Origin: Mumia xiangluensis
GTDB taxonomy: Bacteria; Actinomycetota; Actinomycetes; Propionibacteriales; Nocardioidaceae
Direction of reading: 5' to 3'
Length of the DNA stretch: 64,000 nucleotides
Assembly: GCF_010994095.1 (NCBI RefSeq)
Contig: NZ_WJYO01000001.1
Location: forward strand, 620,001 to 684,000
Shown: piece by piece, positions 26,338 through 33,833 of the stretch
How the letters are laid out: each line of letters starts with the position of its first letter
How positions within the stretch are numbered: the stretch's first letter is position 1
Made by a program: the position numbers and the translations under genes
Notes under the pieces: model-generated
Databases searched by the model: none
What the model saw: the letters and a program-made list of their open reading frames with translations, nothing else
Told to the model about the DNA's origin: nothing

Positions 26338-27134
26338 AGCCCGACCTCGGCGAAGACGTCGCGACCCTTGCCGCCCTTCGCGAAGCGCAGTCCGATGTCG
26401 AGACCGCTGACGCGACGGAGGGTCGCACCGTGCTTCGGCTTCGACTCGATCATGTCGACGATCGCTGGTGCGGCCACGCTGACCGGGTCGGCGATGACGT
26501 TCATCTGCTTGCGGACCCTCGCGAACCCCTCCTGGCCGAGCTCGTGGGCCTCGCGAACCATCCCGTCGGTGACGACGACCCCGGGGCTGATCGACGCGAT
26601 CGTCACGGGTCCGCCGGCCGTCTCGCGCACCAGCGCCTCGGTGAAGGCGCGCAGGCCGCGCTTCGTCGACCCGTACACCGTCATGCCCGGGCGGATCTTG
26701 CCGTGCGACCCACCGCCGAGGATGTTGATCAGCTGGCCGTGCCCCTGCGCCGTCATGCCGCGTACGGCGACACGGCTGCCGAGGATCGTGCCGACCATGT
26801 TGGAGCTGACCATCTCGACGATCCACTCGGGCCGGAGGTCGACGACGGGGTGCACCGTACGAGCGACGCCGGCGTTGTTGATCCACACGTCGACCCCGCC
26901 GAGCTCGCCGGCGGCCGCGTCCCACAGCGCCTGGACCGAGGCCGGGTCGGACACGTCGCACGGCACGCCGAGCACGCGTCCGGAGCCTTCGACCTGCTCG
27001 ATCCGCTTGGCAGCGTCGGCGACCGACTCCTGGCCGCGTCCGCTCACCACCACGTCGTGGCCACGGCGGCGGAACTCCTCCGCCAGTCCGTAGCCGATTC
27101 CCTTGCTGCTGCCGGTGATCACCGCGGTCGTCAT
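26334..27134 (-). CDS. Short-chain dehydrogenase/reductase
   Basis: 266 residues. Classical SDR motifs are complete: cofactor loop TGSSKGIG near residue 8, NNAGVA near 92, catalytic Tyr-x-x-x-Lys as VYGSTKRG near 155, and SPGVVVTDG near 185. The Ser usually at 140 is replaced by the GGGSHG segment. The residues after strand two (SGRG) suggest NADP(H). The substrate is unknown. The promoter region just upstream (27139-27178) contains repeated GGAAC boxes. Confidence 0.9.
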   Translation of the reverse strand: MTTAVITGSSKGIGYGLAEEFRRRGHDVVVSGRGQESVADAAKRIEQVEGSGRVLGVPCDVSDPASVQALWDAAAGELGGVDVWINNAGVARTVHPVVDLRPEWIVEMVSSNMVGTILGSRVAVRGMTAQGHGQLINILGGGSHGKIRPGMTVYGSTKRGLRAFTEALVRETAGGPVTIASISPGVVVTDGMVREAHELGQEGFARVRKQMNVIADPVSVAAPAIVDMIESKPKHGATLRRVSGLDIGLRFAKGGKGRDVFAEVGL

Positions 27135-27138
27135 GCGA

Positions 27139-27178
27139 GGAACGTATATGATAGGAACGGTGTTCCGCTAGAGGGAAC
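27139..27178. promoter_or_regulatory. GGAAC/GTTCC box cluster upstream of the SDR gene
   Basis: A palindrome GGAACGGTGTTCC (27154-27166), a GTTCC-7-GGAAC inverted pair (27162-27178) and another GGAAC (27139-27143) surround an AT-rich stretch (TATATGATA on the plus strand) that could hold the SDR -10 box. This looks like an operator. No regulator gene is immediately adjacent; the nearest is the TetR at 27853-28473. Confidence 0.45.
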
Positions 27179-27193
27179 GCGCTTTCCGTGAGC

Positions 27194-27856
27194 TCACGAG
27201 CGGCGGCGCGACAGGACGTACGCGACGACACCGCACCCCGCGGCGTACAGGAGTCCGTGGCCGATGCGCAGCGCAGGACCACCCCAGAACTGCGGCAGCA
27301 CGAGGACGAGCGCGACCGCGAGCAGGACACCGCTGGCCCTCGGGTAGCGGCCGGACCGAGCGATCGCGACCGCGGCCAGCACCCCCGCCGCGGCGAGGAG
27401 CAGCAGCCCGACCCCGAACAGCGTGACGGCGACCGGCTGCTCCCGCAGCGTCGTGACCACGTCGAGCAGCGCCTGCCCACCGGGCGTCTCGGTGGCGAGC
27501 ACGTGGATGCCGAAGATCTCGGCGCCGAAGTAGAGGCCGGCGAACGCGGCGCCGGCCCACGCCGTCCCGACCGCCCAGCCGGCGACGACTGCTCCGGCGG
27601 TCCCGGCGAGCAGCGAACGGAGCCCGAGCAGTGCGGGCGCGAGCAGTGTGAGCCCGGCGATGCCGCACAGGTGGGCGAGGATCCAGCGGCCGGAGCCGAA
27701 CGCGGCCACGAGGTCGGCAGACGGTGTGGTCTCGTCGGCCCAGGGTCGCAGGATCGGGAACAGCGCGAACAGCGTGCCCGACGCGACGAAGGCGGTGACA
27801 GTCCAGGTCCGCGTACGGCTCGGCGTGGACGTTGCGGTGTGGGTGGCCGCGCTCAT
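27194..27856 (-). CDS. Six-helix integral membrane protein of unknown function
   Basis: 220 residues with six hydrophobic segments (about 20-38, 58-85, 87-115, 140-165, 170-187, 193-215) and no recognised catalytic motif. Short basic ends suggest both termini are cytoplasmic. The start ATG overlaps the TetR stop as ATGA. It is the third gene of the hydrolase-TetR-membrane protein operon, so the regulator probably controls it. I do not recognise the family; several small actinobacterial membrane proteins have this shape. Confidence 0.75.
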   Translation of the reverse strand: MSAATHTATSTPSRTRTWTVTAFVASGTLFALFPILRPWADETTPSADLVAAFGSGRWILAHLCGIAGLTLLAPALLGLRSLLAGTAGAVVAGWAVGTAWAGAAFAGLYFGAEIFGIHVLATETPGGQALLDVVTTLREQPVAVTLFGVGLLLLAAAGVLAAVAIARSGRYPRASGVLLAVALVLVLPQFWGGPALRIGHGLLYAAGCGVVAYVLSRRRS

Positions 27857-28473
27857 GAGGGTGCTCCCGACGGCGAGAGGTCGCCCTGCGCGGTGTTGAC
27901 CGCGGCGAGACCGAGGATGACGACGTCGAGCAGGGTGTCGAACGTCGTGTCGAGGTCCTCCGGGAGGCGGAAGCCGAGGTCGAGCTCGAGGGTGACGAAG
28001 CCGTGGACGGCCGAGCGGAAGATGCGTACGGCGTCGACGAGGTGGTCGTCCGGCGCACCCGCCCCGCGCAGCACCGCTGCCAGCACGGCGACCGCCTCCG
28101 CACCGACCGTGGCGAGGGCCGCGTCCGCGGGGTCGTCCGGGTCGGCTGCGACCTGCAGGGCGGCGTACCGGCCGGGATGCACCGTCGCGTAGTCACGCAT
28201 CGCGTGGCCGAGCGACCGGATCGCGTCCGGACCCGACCGGCCGACAGTCGCGCGGCTCGTCGTGCGGACCAGCTCCCCCACCGCGTGCACGGCGACCTCA
28301 CGGCGGAGGTCGGCGAGGGAGGCGACGTGCTTGTAGAGGCTAGGGGTCGAGACCCCCGCCTCCGACGCGACCGCGGCGAGCGTGAGGTCGGCGAAACCCG
28401 TACGGCCGCCGGCGTCGACCACGTCGAGGGCGACCGCCACCACGCGGTCGCGGTTGAGGCCGACCCTAGGCAT
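27853..28473 (-). CDS. TetR-family transcriptional regulator
   Basis: 206 residues from ATG 28473. The N-terminal helix-turn-helix reads LTLAAVASEAGVSTPSLYKHVASLADLRREV (about 28-58). The ligand-binding part contains HPGRYAALQ and IFRSAVHGFVTLE, the pattern of TetR regulators with a C-terminal WHG-type domain. Its start overlaps the hydrolase stop by eight bases and its stop overlaps the membrane-protein start, so all three are one operon and autoregulation is likely. The ligand is unknown; a hydrolase substrate is a reasonable guess. Confidence 0.87.
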   Translation of the reverse strand: MPRVGLNRDRVVAVALDVVDAGGRTGFADLTLAAVASEAGVSTPSLYKHVASLADLRREVAVHAVGELVRTTSRATVGRSGPDAIRSLGHAMRDYATVHPGRYAALQVAADPDDPADAALATVGAEAVAVLAAVLRGAGAPDDHLVDAVRIFRSAVHGFVTLELDLGFRLPEDLDTTFDTLLDVVILGLAAVNTAQGDLSPSGAPS

Positions 28474-29320
28474 CGGCGCCGCTCCGGTGCGTCGCCGAGG
28501 CGAGGAACGGCAGCAGCAGTGCGAGGACGTCGCCGGCGGCCTGGAGCTGCGGGTAGTGCCCGACCCCGCCGAGCACGACACCCTCGGCGCCCACGCTCTC
28601 GCGGGCGAACGCGAGCTCGGACTCGGGGTCGGAGAAGTCGGGGTCGGTGTCGCCGAAGACGGCCAGGACCGGCGTACGGACGTCGGGGAGGCGCGCCTCC
28701 GTCTCCCGGTGGTCGAGCGCCGTGGTGAGGCGACGGAACGCCCGGAGGTGGGCGGGGTCGCTGAAGGTCTCGCGCAGGAGCGCGATCCGTGCGTCGAGGT
28801 CTGGCGTCGGGCGGCCTTTGCTGAGGGCCGACCGCACGTACCAGGACCAGACGGCGGCGCCCCACGGGCGGGCGAAGAGGACCCGGTAGACGAGGCGCAG
28901 CAGAGAGCTCACGGCCGGCGAGACAGGCTCGCGGTAGAAGCCGGACAGTGTGACGACGCCGGCGACGAGCTCGGGCCGGTCGGCGGCCGCGATGAGGGCA
29001 GCGGACCCGCCCATCGAGTTGCCGACGAGGACGGCCGGGCCGGAGGCGAGGTGCTCGACGAGCGCGACGAGGTCGGACGCGGTGACGGCGTCGCCGTAGG
29101 CGCGGAAGTCGGTGTCGGAGTCGCCGTGGCCGCGCAGGTCGGTGACGACGACGCGATATCCGGCGTCGACCAGTGCCGGGGTGAGGAGCGCGTACGTCGC
29201 GCGGAGGTCGCCCATGCCGGGGACGAGGACGACGAGCCGACCCGCGCCGGCGTCCGTGTAGGCGATGCGGCCCTCGGGGACGGTGAGGTGCTGGAAGTCT
29301 GTGTCGGTGCTGTGGCTCAT
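28466..29320 (-). CDS. Alpha/beta hydrolase
   Basis: 284 residues from ATG 29320 (MSHSTDTDFQHL). Another ATG lies two codons upstream; a -10 box ending at 29328 favours 29320 as a leaderless start. The fold is shown by VVLVPGMGDLR (oxyanion region near 35), TDLRGHGDSD near 60, nucleophile elbow GNSMGGSAAL (Ser near 102), acid FGDTDPDF near 225 and catalytic His in GVGHYPQLQ near 255. It may be an esterase, lipase or haloperoxidase-type enzyme. It leads the TetR operon. Confidence 0.88.
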   Translation of the reverse strand: MSHSTDTDFQHLTVPEGRIAYTDAGAGRLVVLVPGMGDLRATYALLTPALVDAGYRVVVTDLRGHGDSDTDFRAYGDAVTASDLVALVEHLASGPAVLVGNSMGGSAALIAAADRPELVAGVVTLSGFYREPVSPAVSSLLRLVYRVLFARPWGAAVWSWYVRSALSKGRPTPDLDARIALLRETFSDPAHLRAFRRLTTALDHRETEARLPDVRTPVLAVFGDTDPDFSDPESELAFARESVGAEGVVLGGVGHYPQLQAAGDVLALLLPFLASATHRSGADA

Positions 29321-29327
29321 ATGCATC

Positions 29328-29356
29328 ACCGTACGGCTAATGGAATTAACTTTCAA
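29328..29356 (-). promoter_or_regulatory. Promoter of the hydrolase-TetR-membrane operon
   Basis: On the minus strand TTGAAA (29356-29351), a 17-bp spacer and TACGGT (29333-29328), with the coding start 8 bases after the -10 box, which implies a leaderless mRNA. The spacer holds the AT-rich TAAT-TCC-ATTA inverted repeat, a plausible TetR operator. Confidence 0.5.
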
Positions 29357-29406
29357 GGGGCGGTGCATGCGGTCGGGTGCGGGCATCCGTGTCGTACCGT
29401 GACGCA

Positions 29407-29838
29407 GTGACTGCCGATCCCGCGCCAGCGCCGTACGCCGTCTCCGACGACCCCGCGCTGCTCGACCGCGCCCGCATCCACACCTGGCTCAGCGAGGGTG
29501 CGTACTGGGCGCTCGGGCGGACTCGCGAGGTGCAGGACGCGGCCATCGACGGCTCGCTCAACTTCGGGGCGTACGACGCCGCGGGCGAACAGGTCGCGTA
29601 CGCCCGAGTCGTGACCGACCGGGTGACGTTCGCGTGGCTGTGCGACGTGTTCGTGGCTCCGGCTGCGCGGGGCCAGGGAGTCGGTGTCCTGCTGCTGGAC
29701 AGCGTCGTCGCTGCCCTCGACGCGATGCACCTGCGCCGGGCGGTGCTCGCCACCGCCGACGCCCACGGGCTCTACGAGAGGTACGGCTTCGCGGTGGTCG
29801 ACGAACCCGAGCGGTGGATGGTGCGGCCCGGCTCGTGA
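29407..29838 (+). CDS. GNAT-family N-acetyltransferase
   Basis: 143 residues from GTG 29407; another GTG at 29377 would add ten residues and cannot be excluded. The GNAT fold is clear: WLCDVFVAPAARGQGVGVLLLDSVV (about 85-108; the R/Q-x-x-G-x-G/A acetyl-CoA loop is RGQGVG) and ADAHGLYERYGF near 122. It acetylates an amine, probably a small molecule or protein N-terminus, but the substrate is unknown. It runs divergently from the hydrolase operon and ends inside a terminator hairpin. Confidence 0.88.
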   Translation: MTADPAPAPYAVSDDPALLDRARIHTWLSEGAYWALGRTREVQDAAIDGSLNFGAYDAAGEQVAYARVVTDRVTFAWLCDVFVAPAARGQGVGVLLLDSVVAALDAMHLRRAVLATADAHGLYERYGFAVVDEPERWMVRPGS

Positions 29839-29847
29839 GCCGGGCCG
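29824..29847. terminator. Terminator overlapping the GNAT stop codon
   Basis: CGGCCCGGCTC and GAGCCGGGCCG arms with a 2-base centre. It spans the GNAT stop (29836-29838) and lies between converging genes, so it can act on both. Confidence 0.7.
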
Positions 29848-29854
29848 ACGCCGG

Positions 29855-30517
29855 TCAGTCCACCCAGGTCGCGCCCTCCTGGAAGATCAGCTCGCCCTCC
29901 TCGACGCTGAGCGAGTCCTCGGGCCACTCGTCGGGGTCTCCCGGGAGCAGTCCCTCGTTGGCGACGGCGAGCGTCACCTGGGCGACCGGATCGACTCCGG
30001 ACGTGTCGCCGAGGCGACTCCAGCCACCCGGCCCGCTGCCGTGCGCGAGGGCGTACAGGGCGGCACCAAGATCGTTCACCGGCCCCTCGATCTCGTCCGG
30101 CGCGGCACGCTGCGCGACGATGCCGGCCGCGAGGACCGCCTGCGGGTCGGTGATCCGGTAGTCGGTGCGCTGGAGGATCGTCACCCCGGTGATGGCCTCG
30201 TCGAGGAGCGGCGCCGCGTCGGAGTCGTCGTCGTGCGCGTGGTCGTGCTCGTCGTCGACGTCCTCCTCGATGATCGCGAACGGCGGGAACGTGCCGCTGT
30301 AGTCGTACTGCGCCTCGTCGTACGCCTCCAGCGCGACGGCGAGCGCGTCCTTCGCGGCGCTGATCGTGGCGACGTCGGCGTCGGAGCCGGCCGCAGCGAC
30401 CGCGACGGTGTGGGTGCGGAGTGCGGAGGTGAGGGCCTCGGCGGCGCGGACGAACGAGTCCTTCGCCTCGTCGGTCCAGCGGTCCGGGCCGGTGTTCTCG
30501 GGGTGCTCGTCGGTCAT
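29855..30517 (-). CDS. Acidic conserved hypothetical protein
   Basis: 220 residues from ATG 30517 (MTDEHPENTGPDRW). Two parts are visible: an Ala-rich helical N-terminal half (about 15-75) and a C-terminal half with many Asp/Glu. Between them lies a highly acidic His-containing stretch, EEDVDDEHDHAHDDDSD (about 85-102), which could bind divalent metal. There is no signal peptide or membrane helix. I do not recognise a named family. It converges on the GNAT gene and is preceded by the repeat cluster 30540-30673. Confidence 0.65.
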   Translation of the reverse strand: MTDEHPENTGPDRWTDEAKDSFVRAAEALTSALRTHTVAVAAAGSDADVATISAAKDALAVALEAYDEAQYDYSGTFPPFAIIEEDVDDEHDHAHDDDSDAAPLLDEAITGVTILQRTDYRITDPQAVLAAGIVAQRAAPDEIEGPVNDLGAALYALAHGSGPGGWSRLGDTSGVDPVAQVTLAVANEGLLPGDPDEWPEDSLSVEEGELIFQEGATWVD

Positions 30518-30539
30518 GAGGTCGAGAGTAGCGCCGGGG

Positions 30540-30673
30540 GGTTTCGACTCGCTGCGCTCGCTCAACCAGCGGGGGGCGGGTTTCGACTCGCTGCGCTCGC
30601 TCAACCAGCGGGGGGGCGCTCGCTCAACCAGCGGGGGGTGGGTTTCGACTCGCTGCGCTCGCTCAACCAGCGG
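30540..30673. repeat. Dispersed repeat R1, cluster A (3 full + 1 partial copies)
   Basis: Three 33-bp copies (30540-30572, 30579-30611, 30641-30673) begin GGTTTCGACTCGCTGCGC and end CTCGCTCAACCAGCGG. A 19-bp partial copy sits at 30616-30634. All share one orientation. The cluster lies between the acidic hypothetical gene and the arfB stop. The same unit recurs at 51.1, 53.0 and 62.3-62.6 kb. Confidence 0.9.
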
Positions 30674-30677
30674 GGGG

Positions 30678-31121
30678 CTACTCGTCCCGCACGCGGCCGC
30701 GGTGGGACTTGGTCACCGACCGTCGGCGCTTCGCCTCGACCCGGCGCCGCTGCGACCCGCGGGTGGGCTTAGTCGCCACCCGTGGTCGGGGCGGGGGCGC
30801 GAGCGCGGTCCGGAGGCGTTCCGCGAGACGTTCGCGGGCCGCGACCCGGTTGCGCAGCTGGGACCGGTGCTCGGACGCGGTCACGCTGATCCGTGGACCG
30901 ACCGCAGCCAGGACGCGATCACGCTGCTGCGGCGTCAGCGTCTCGGACGCGGCGACGTCGAAGACGATCTCGACGCGGCTGTCCGTCGTGTTCACCGACT
31001 GCCCGCCGGGGCCCGGCGACCGCGAGAAGCGCTCGTCGATCTCGTGCTCAGGGACGACCAGCCCGCGGGGGATCCCGGGGCCGGGGGGAACGACGAGGGG
31101 GCCGGTCGCCGCCGGGCTCAC
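30678..31121 (-). CDS. arfB: Alternative ribosome-rescue factor ArfB (class I release-factor-like)
   Basis: 147 residues from GTG 31121 with AGGAG seven bases upstream. The peptidyl-tRNA hydrolase GGQ motif is in RSPGPGGQSVNTTDSRVE (about 40-57). The basic C-terminal tail (ATKPTRGSQRRRVEAKRR to the end) is the part that ArfB inserts into the empty mRNA channel of stalled ribosomes. No codon-recognition domain is present, as expected. It overlaps the upstream CoA-binding gene stop as GTGA. Confidence 0.92.
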   Translation of the reverse strand: MSPAATGPLVVPPGPGIPRGLVVPEHEIDERFSRSPGPGGQSVNTTDSRVEIVFDVAASETLTPQQRDRVLAAVGPRISVTASEHRSQLRNRVAARERLAERLRTALAPPPRPRVATKPTRGSQRRRVEAKRRRSVTKSHRGRVRDE

Positions 31122-31549
31122 GATGCTCCTGTCCCCCGATCGGTGCGCGACCACTCGATCAGAGGACAGGTGTCCATCACCATGGCGACGCCTGCCGCCC
31201 GGGTCCGCTCGAACGCCGCCTCGTCGATGACGCCGAGCTGGAACCAGACACCCTTGGCGCCGATCGCCACGGCCTCGTCGGCGAACGGACCCGCTGCCTC
31301 CGAGCGCCGGAACACGTCGACGACGTCCACGGGGAACGGGACGTCCGCCAGCGTCGCGTACCCCTTCTCCCCCAGCACCGTCGGTGCGTCGGGATGGATC
31401 GGGACGATGCGCTTGCCGCGGGACTGGAGGGCTTCGGCGATCCGGTACGCCGTGCGCGACCGGTCGCCCGACAGCCCGACGACGGCCCACGTCTCGAGGT
31501 CGTCCAGCATCAGCGAGACCGCGTGGGGGTCCTGCCACTCGGTGTCCAT
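31118..31549 (-). CDS. CoA-binding domain protein (YccU-like)
   Basis: 143 residues from ATG 31549. A Rossmann-type CoA-binding domain covers most of the protein: WAVVGLSGDRSRTAYRIAEALQSRGKRIVPIHP (about 20-52), then VDVVDVFRR and GAKGVWFQLGVID near 100, and VMVMDTCPLIE near 128. Such stand-alone domains are widespread and of uncertain role. It is coupled to arfB by a four-base overlap; whether this is functional or only positional is unclear. Confidence 0.87.
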   Translation of the reverse strand: MDTEWQDPHAVSLMLDDLETWAVVGLSGDRSRTAYRIAEALQSRGKRIVPIHPDAPTVLGEKGYATLADVPFPVDVVDVFRRSEAAGPFADEAVAIGAKGVWFQLGVIDEAAFERTRAAGVAMVMDTCPLIEWSRTDRGTGAS

Positions 31550-31590
31550 GAGACCGACGGTAGCGCTGCCGGGAGTGCCGCGCCCTTGTG

Positions 31591-31646
31591 TCCCTCCCGT
31601 GCTCTCTGTCCCGTGCTGTCTGTCCCGTGCTGTCGGTCCCGTGCTG
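31591..31646. repeat. 14-bp tandem repeat (4 units) in a divergent promoter region
   Basis: Units begin at 31591, 31605, 31619 and 31633. The consensus is TCTGTCCCGTGCTG; units two and three are identical, while one and four carry a few changes. The array ends 12 bases before the HNH lipoprotein GTG and starts 42 bases from the CoA-binding gene ATG, so it overlaps both promoter regions. Confidence 0.85.
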
Positions 31647-31658
31647 TAGAACCATCGG

Positions 31659-32621
31659 GTGCCCCTCCGTGCGACCCGCCTCGTCCTGGCTGCTGCTGCC
31701 GCCCTCCTTGTGCTCTCGGGCTGCGGTCCGGTGGACGGCGACCTGGCGGCGCAGGGGGCGACCGAGACCGCCGCGCCTGCGGAGGTCGCCGACCAGGTGA
31801 CGAGGGCGCGCACGATGCTGGACGGGCTCGAGGTCGCCGGCCGCGCACCGAAGACCGGCTACGACCGGGTCCGCCAGTACGGCCAGGCGTGGGCCGACGT
31901 CACCCGCACCGGCTGCGGCACTCGCGACAACGTGCTCGCCCGCGACCTGCGCGACCCCGAGAAGCGCAACGCGTGCGTGGTCGTCGCCGGGAGTCTCGAC
32001 GACCCCTACACCGGCTCGACGATCGCCTTCCGCAAGGCCGACGCGGCAGCGGTGCAGATCGACCACGTGGTCCCGCTCTCGCTGAGCTGGCAGCTCGGCG
32101 CGCAGCAGTGGCCCGTCGGCAAGCGCGTCGCGTTCGCGAACGACCCGCTCAACCTCCTCGCCGTCGACGGGCCGACCAACTCCAGCAAGTCCGACTCCGG
32201 CCCAGACGCGTGGCTGCCTCCCCACAAGCGGTACCGCTGCACCTACGTCATCCGCTTCACCCGTGTCGCCGCCGCGTACGCCCTGCGGGTGACCGCTCCG
32301 ATGAAGGCGGCGATCGTCCGCGTCCTCGACGGGTGCACGCGCGTCGTGGGCTCGCCGGCCGATCTCGAGCCGCTGCCGGAGTCGGTCTGGTCGTACGCAG
32401 CAGGGTTCGCGAAGGGTGCGTCGTCGAGCCCGCCGGCGACCGCGGCTGTCGACGCGAGCGCGTGCCCGGCCGCGAAGCCGGTCAAGGGCAACGTGCCCGG
32501 CGGAGGCGGGGACCGGATCTACCACCTGCCGGGCACCCGCTGGTACGCCAGGACGGTGCCCGAGGAGTGCTTCGCGACAGCCGCCGCGGCGGAGGCGGCG
32601 GGGTTCAGGTCTCCGCGATAG
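31659..32621 (+). CDS. Secreted HNH-nuclease-like lipoprotein with C-terminal sunset-type domain
   Basis: 320 residues, GTG start. A signal peptide ends in lipobox LSGC (Cys22). The middle (about 60-220) is a GmrSD/DUF1524-type HNH domain: GYDRVRQYG, CGTRDNVLARDL, IDHVVPLSLSW (metal-binding His), FANDPLNLLAVDGPTNSSKSD and WLPPHKRYRC. After a Ser/Pro linker, residues about 265-318 form a small domain CPAAKPVKGNVPGGG ... IYHLPGTRWYART ... EECF ... AEAAGFR, as in sunset-domain proteins. It is probably a cell-surface DNase. Its AG-to-GTG spacing is poor, and the start is chosen for the signal peptide. Confidence 0.85.
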   Translation: MPLRATRLVLAAAAALLVLSGCGPVDGDLAAQGATETAAPAEVADQVTRARTMLDGLEVAGRAPKTGYDRVRQYGQAWADVTRTGCGTRDNVLARDLRDPEKRNACVVVAGSLDDPYTGSTIAFRKADAAAVQIDHVVPLSLSWQLGAQQWPVGKRVAFANDPLNLLAVDGPTNSSKSDSGPDAWLPPHKRYRCTYVIRFTRVAAAYALRVTAPMKAAIVRVLDGCTRVVGSPADLEPLPESVWSYAAGFAKGASSSPPATAAVDASACPAAKPVKGNVPGGGGDRIYHLPGTRWYARTVPEECFATAAAAEAAGFRSPR

Positions 32622-32645
32622 CCCCGCGGCCCGACTCCCGCTCGC

Positions 32646-33059
32646 TCACCCGTCCTGCTCGGCGACCTCCGCGTCGCTGCGCAGGATGCAGAACTCGTTG
32701 CCTTCCGGGTCGGCGAGCGTGATCCATCCCGTGCCGTCGGGCCGGCGGAAGTCGCCGAGCTGCGTGGCCCCGAGAGCGAGGACGCGCTCGACCTCGGCGT
32801 CACGGGAGCGATCGGTCGGGCGCAGGTCGAGGTGGATGCGGTTCTTGATGGACTTGCCCTCGGGCACCTCGATGAACAGCACCGGTCCTGCCGCGCCGGC
32901 GCTCCCGTCGGCGGGCGGCACGATCATGCACTCCTCGTGGCCGGGCTCGTTCGGATCGCCGGGGACGTCCGTGTAGCCGACCAGCACCTGCTTCCACCAC
33001 TCGGACTGGGCGTAGGCGTCGTGCGCGTCGATGGTCGTGTGCGAGATCCGTGAACTCAT
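32646..33059 (-). CDS. VOC-superfamily (glyoxalase-like) protein
   Basis: 137 residues. The paired beta-alpha-beta fold of vicinal-oxygen-chelate proteins is suggested by SHTTIDAHDAYAQSEWWKQVLVGY at the start, KNRIHLDLRPTDR near 72 and WITLADPEGNEFCIL near 115. This form, with an internal hydrophobic swap, is common in actinobacteria and may bind a small hydrophobic compound rather than act as glyoxalase. It stands alone between converging and unidirectional neighbours. Confidence 0.85.
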   Translation of the reverse strand: MSSRISHTTIDAHDAYAQSEWWKQVLVGYTDVPGDPNEPGHEECMIVPPADGSAGAAGPVLFIEVPEGKSIKNRIHLDLRPTDRSRDAEVERVLALGATQLGDFRRPDGTGWITLADPEGNEFCILRSDAEVAEQDG

Positions 33060-33081
33060 GGCCCGACCGTACGACAGGGGG

Positions 33082-33747
33082 TCAGCTGTCCGTCACGGCC
33101 TCGGCGAGCCGACGCTGCTCGAGGGCGTCGAGGATCAGGTCGAGCCCGTACGCGTACTCGTCGCCGAACGCGTAGCCCGGCTTCATGACGTGCTCCACAG
33201 CGATCTCCGTCAGGTACGGAAGGTCGTGGGGAGCGACGTCGCCGAGGAACTCGCCCGCGACGTCCGCGGCGCCGTCCCCGTCGCTGAACGGGAGGTTGAT
33301 CTCCTGGACGACCTGCCCGAACAGCTGCGCGTCGAGCAGCGCGAAGGCGTGGGCGGCGAGGACGACGGAGAAGCCGCCCTGGCGGAGGCAGGCGAGGACG
33401 GCTTCGTGGTGCCGCAGGGTCGCGGGCGCGGGAGCCGACCGCGACTCGACGAACCCGACCGCCCACGGGTGGCGCAGGAGGACCTCGCGAGCGGACATGC
33501 AGCGCCTGCGGATCTCAGCACGCCAGTCCGTGCCGGCGACCGGCAGGTCGATCTCCGCGAAGACGAGGTCGACCATCCCGTCGAGCAGGGCGTCCTTGTT
33601 GGCGACGTGGTGGTAGAGCGACATCGCCTCGACCCCCAGCTCGCGCGCGAGCGCCCGCATCGTGAGCGACGCGGCCCCCGACTCGTCTGCAAGTGCCACG
33701 GCCGTCTGGAGCACGAGGGCGCGGGTCAGGGGTGGACGCCGTGACAT
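33082..33747 (-). CDS. TetR-family regulator of the divergent MDR oxidoreductase
   Basis: 221 residues from ATG 33747, chosen because AGGAG lies seven bases upstream; an ATG five codons earlier lacks this. The helix-turn-helix is LTMRALARELGVEAMSLYHHVANKDALLDG (about 30-60). The C-terminal part resembles the TetR_C effector domain with HHEAVLACLRQGGF and YAYGLDLILDAL. It is divergent from the oxidoreductase gene, with two matched palindromes between them, the usual arrangement of a local repressor. Confidence 0.89.
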   Translation of the reverse strand: MSRRPPLTRALVLQTAVALADESGAASLTMRALARELGVEAMSLYHHVANKDALLDGMVDLVFAEIDLPVAGTDWRAEIRRRCMSAREVLLRHPWAVGFVESRSAPAPATLRHHEAVLACLRQGGFSVVLAAHAFALLDAQLFGQVVQEINLPFSDGDGAADVAGEFLGDVAPHDLPYLTEIAVEHVMKPGYAFGDEYAYGLDLILDALEQRRLAEAVTDS

Positions 33748-33776
33748 GAGCTTCTCCTGCATGCGGGTTGCGCTGA

Positions 33777-33821
33777 CTTACACCGTAAGGCTAGCGTGGA
33801 GGTCTGTCCTTACAACGTAAG
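33777..33821. promoter_or_regulatory. Pair of TetR operator palindromes in a divergent promoter
   Basis: CTTACACCGTAAG (33777-33789) and CTTACAACGTAAG (33809-33821), centres 32 bp apart, about three helical turns. On the minus strand TTGTAA and TAGCCT with a 16-bp spacer give a tetR promoter between them. On the plus strand TAAGGT (33818-33823) is a -10 candidate for the oxidoreductase. Confidence 0.75.
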
Positions 33822-33833
33822 GTTGTGATTCAC

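Noticed and set aside
24781-27480. An 899-codon minus-strand open frame
   Set aside because: It crosses the tRNA-Leu gene and its terminator and is antisense to the alditol oxidase gene; only the out-of-frame SDR is real on this strand.
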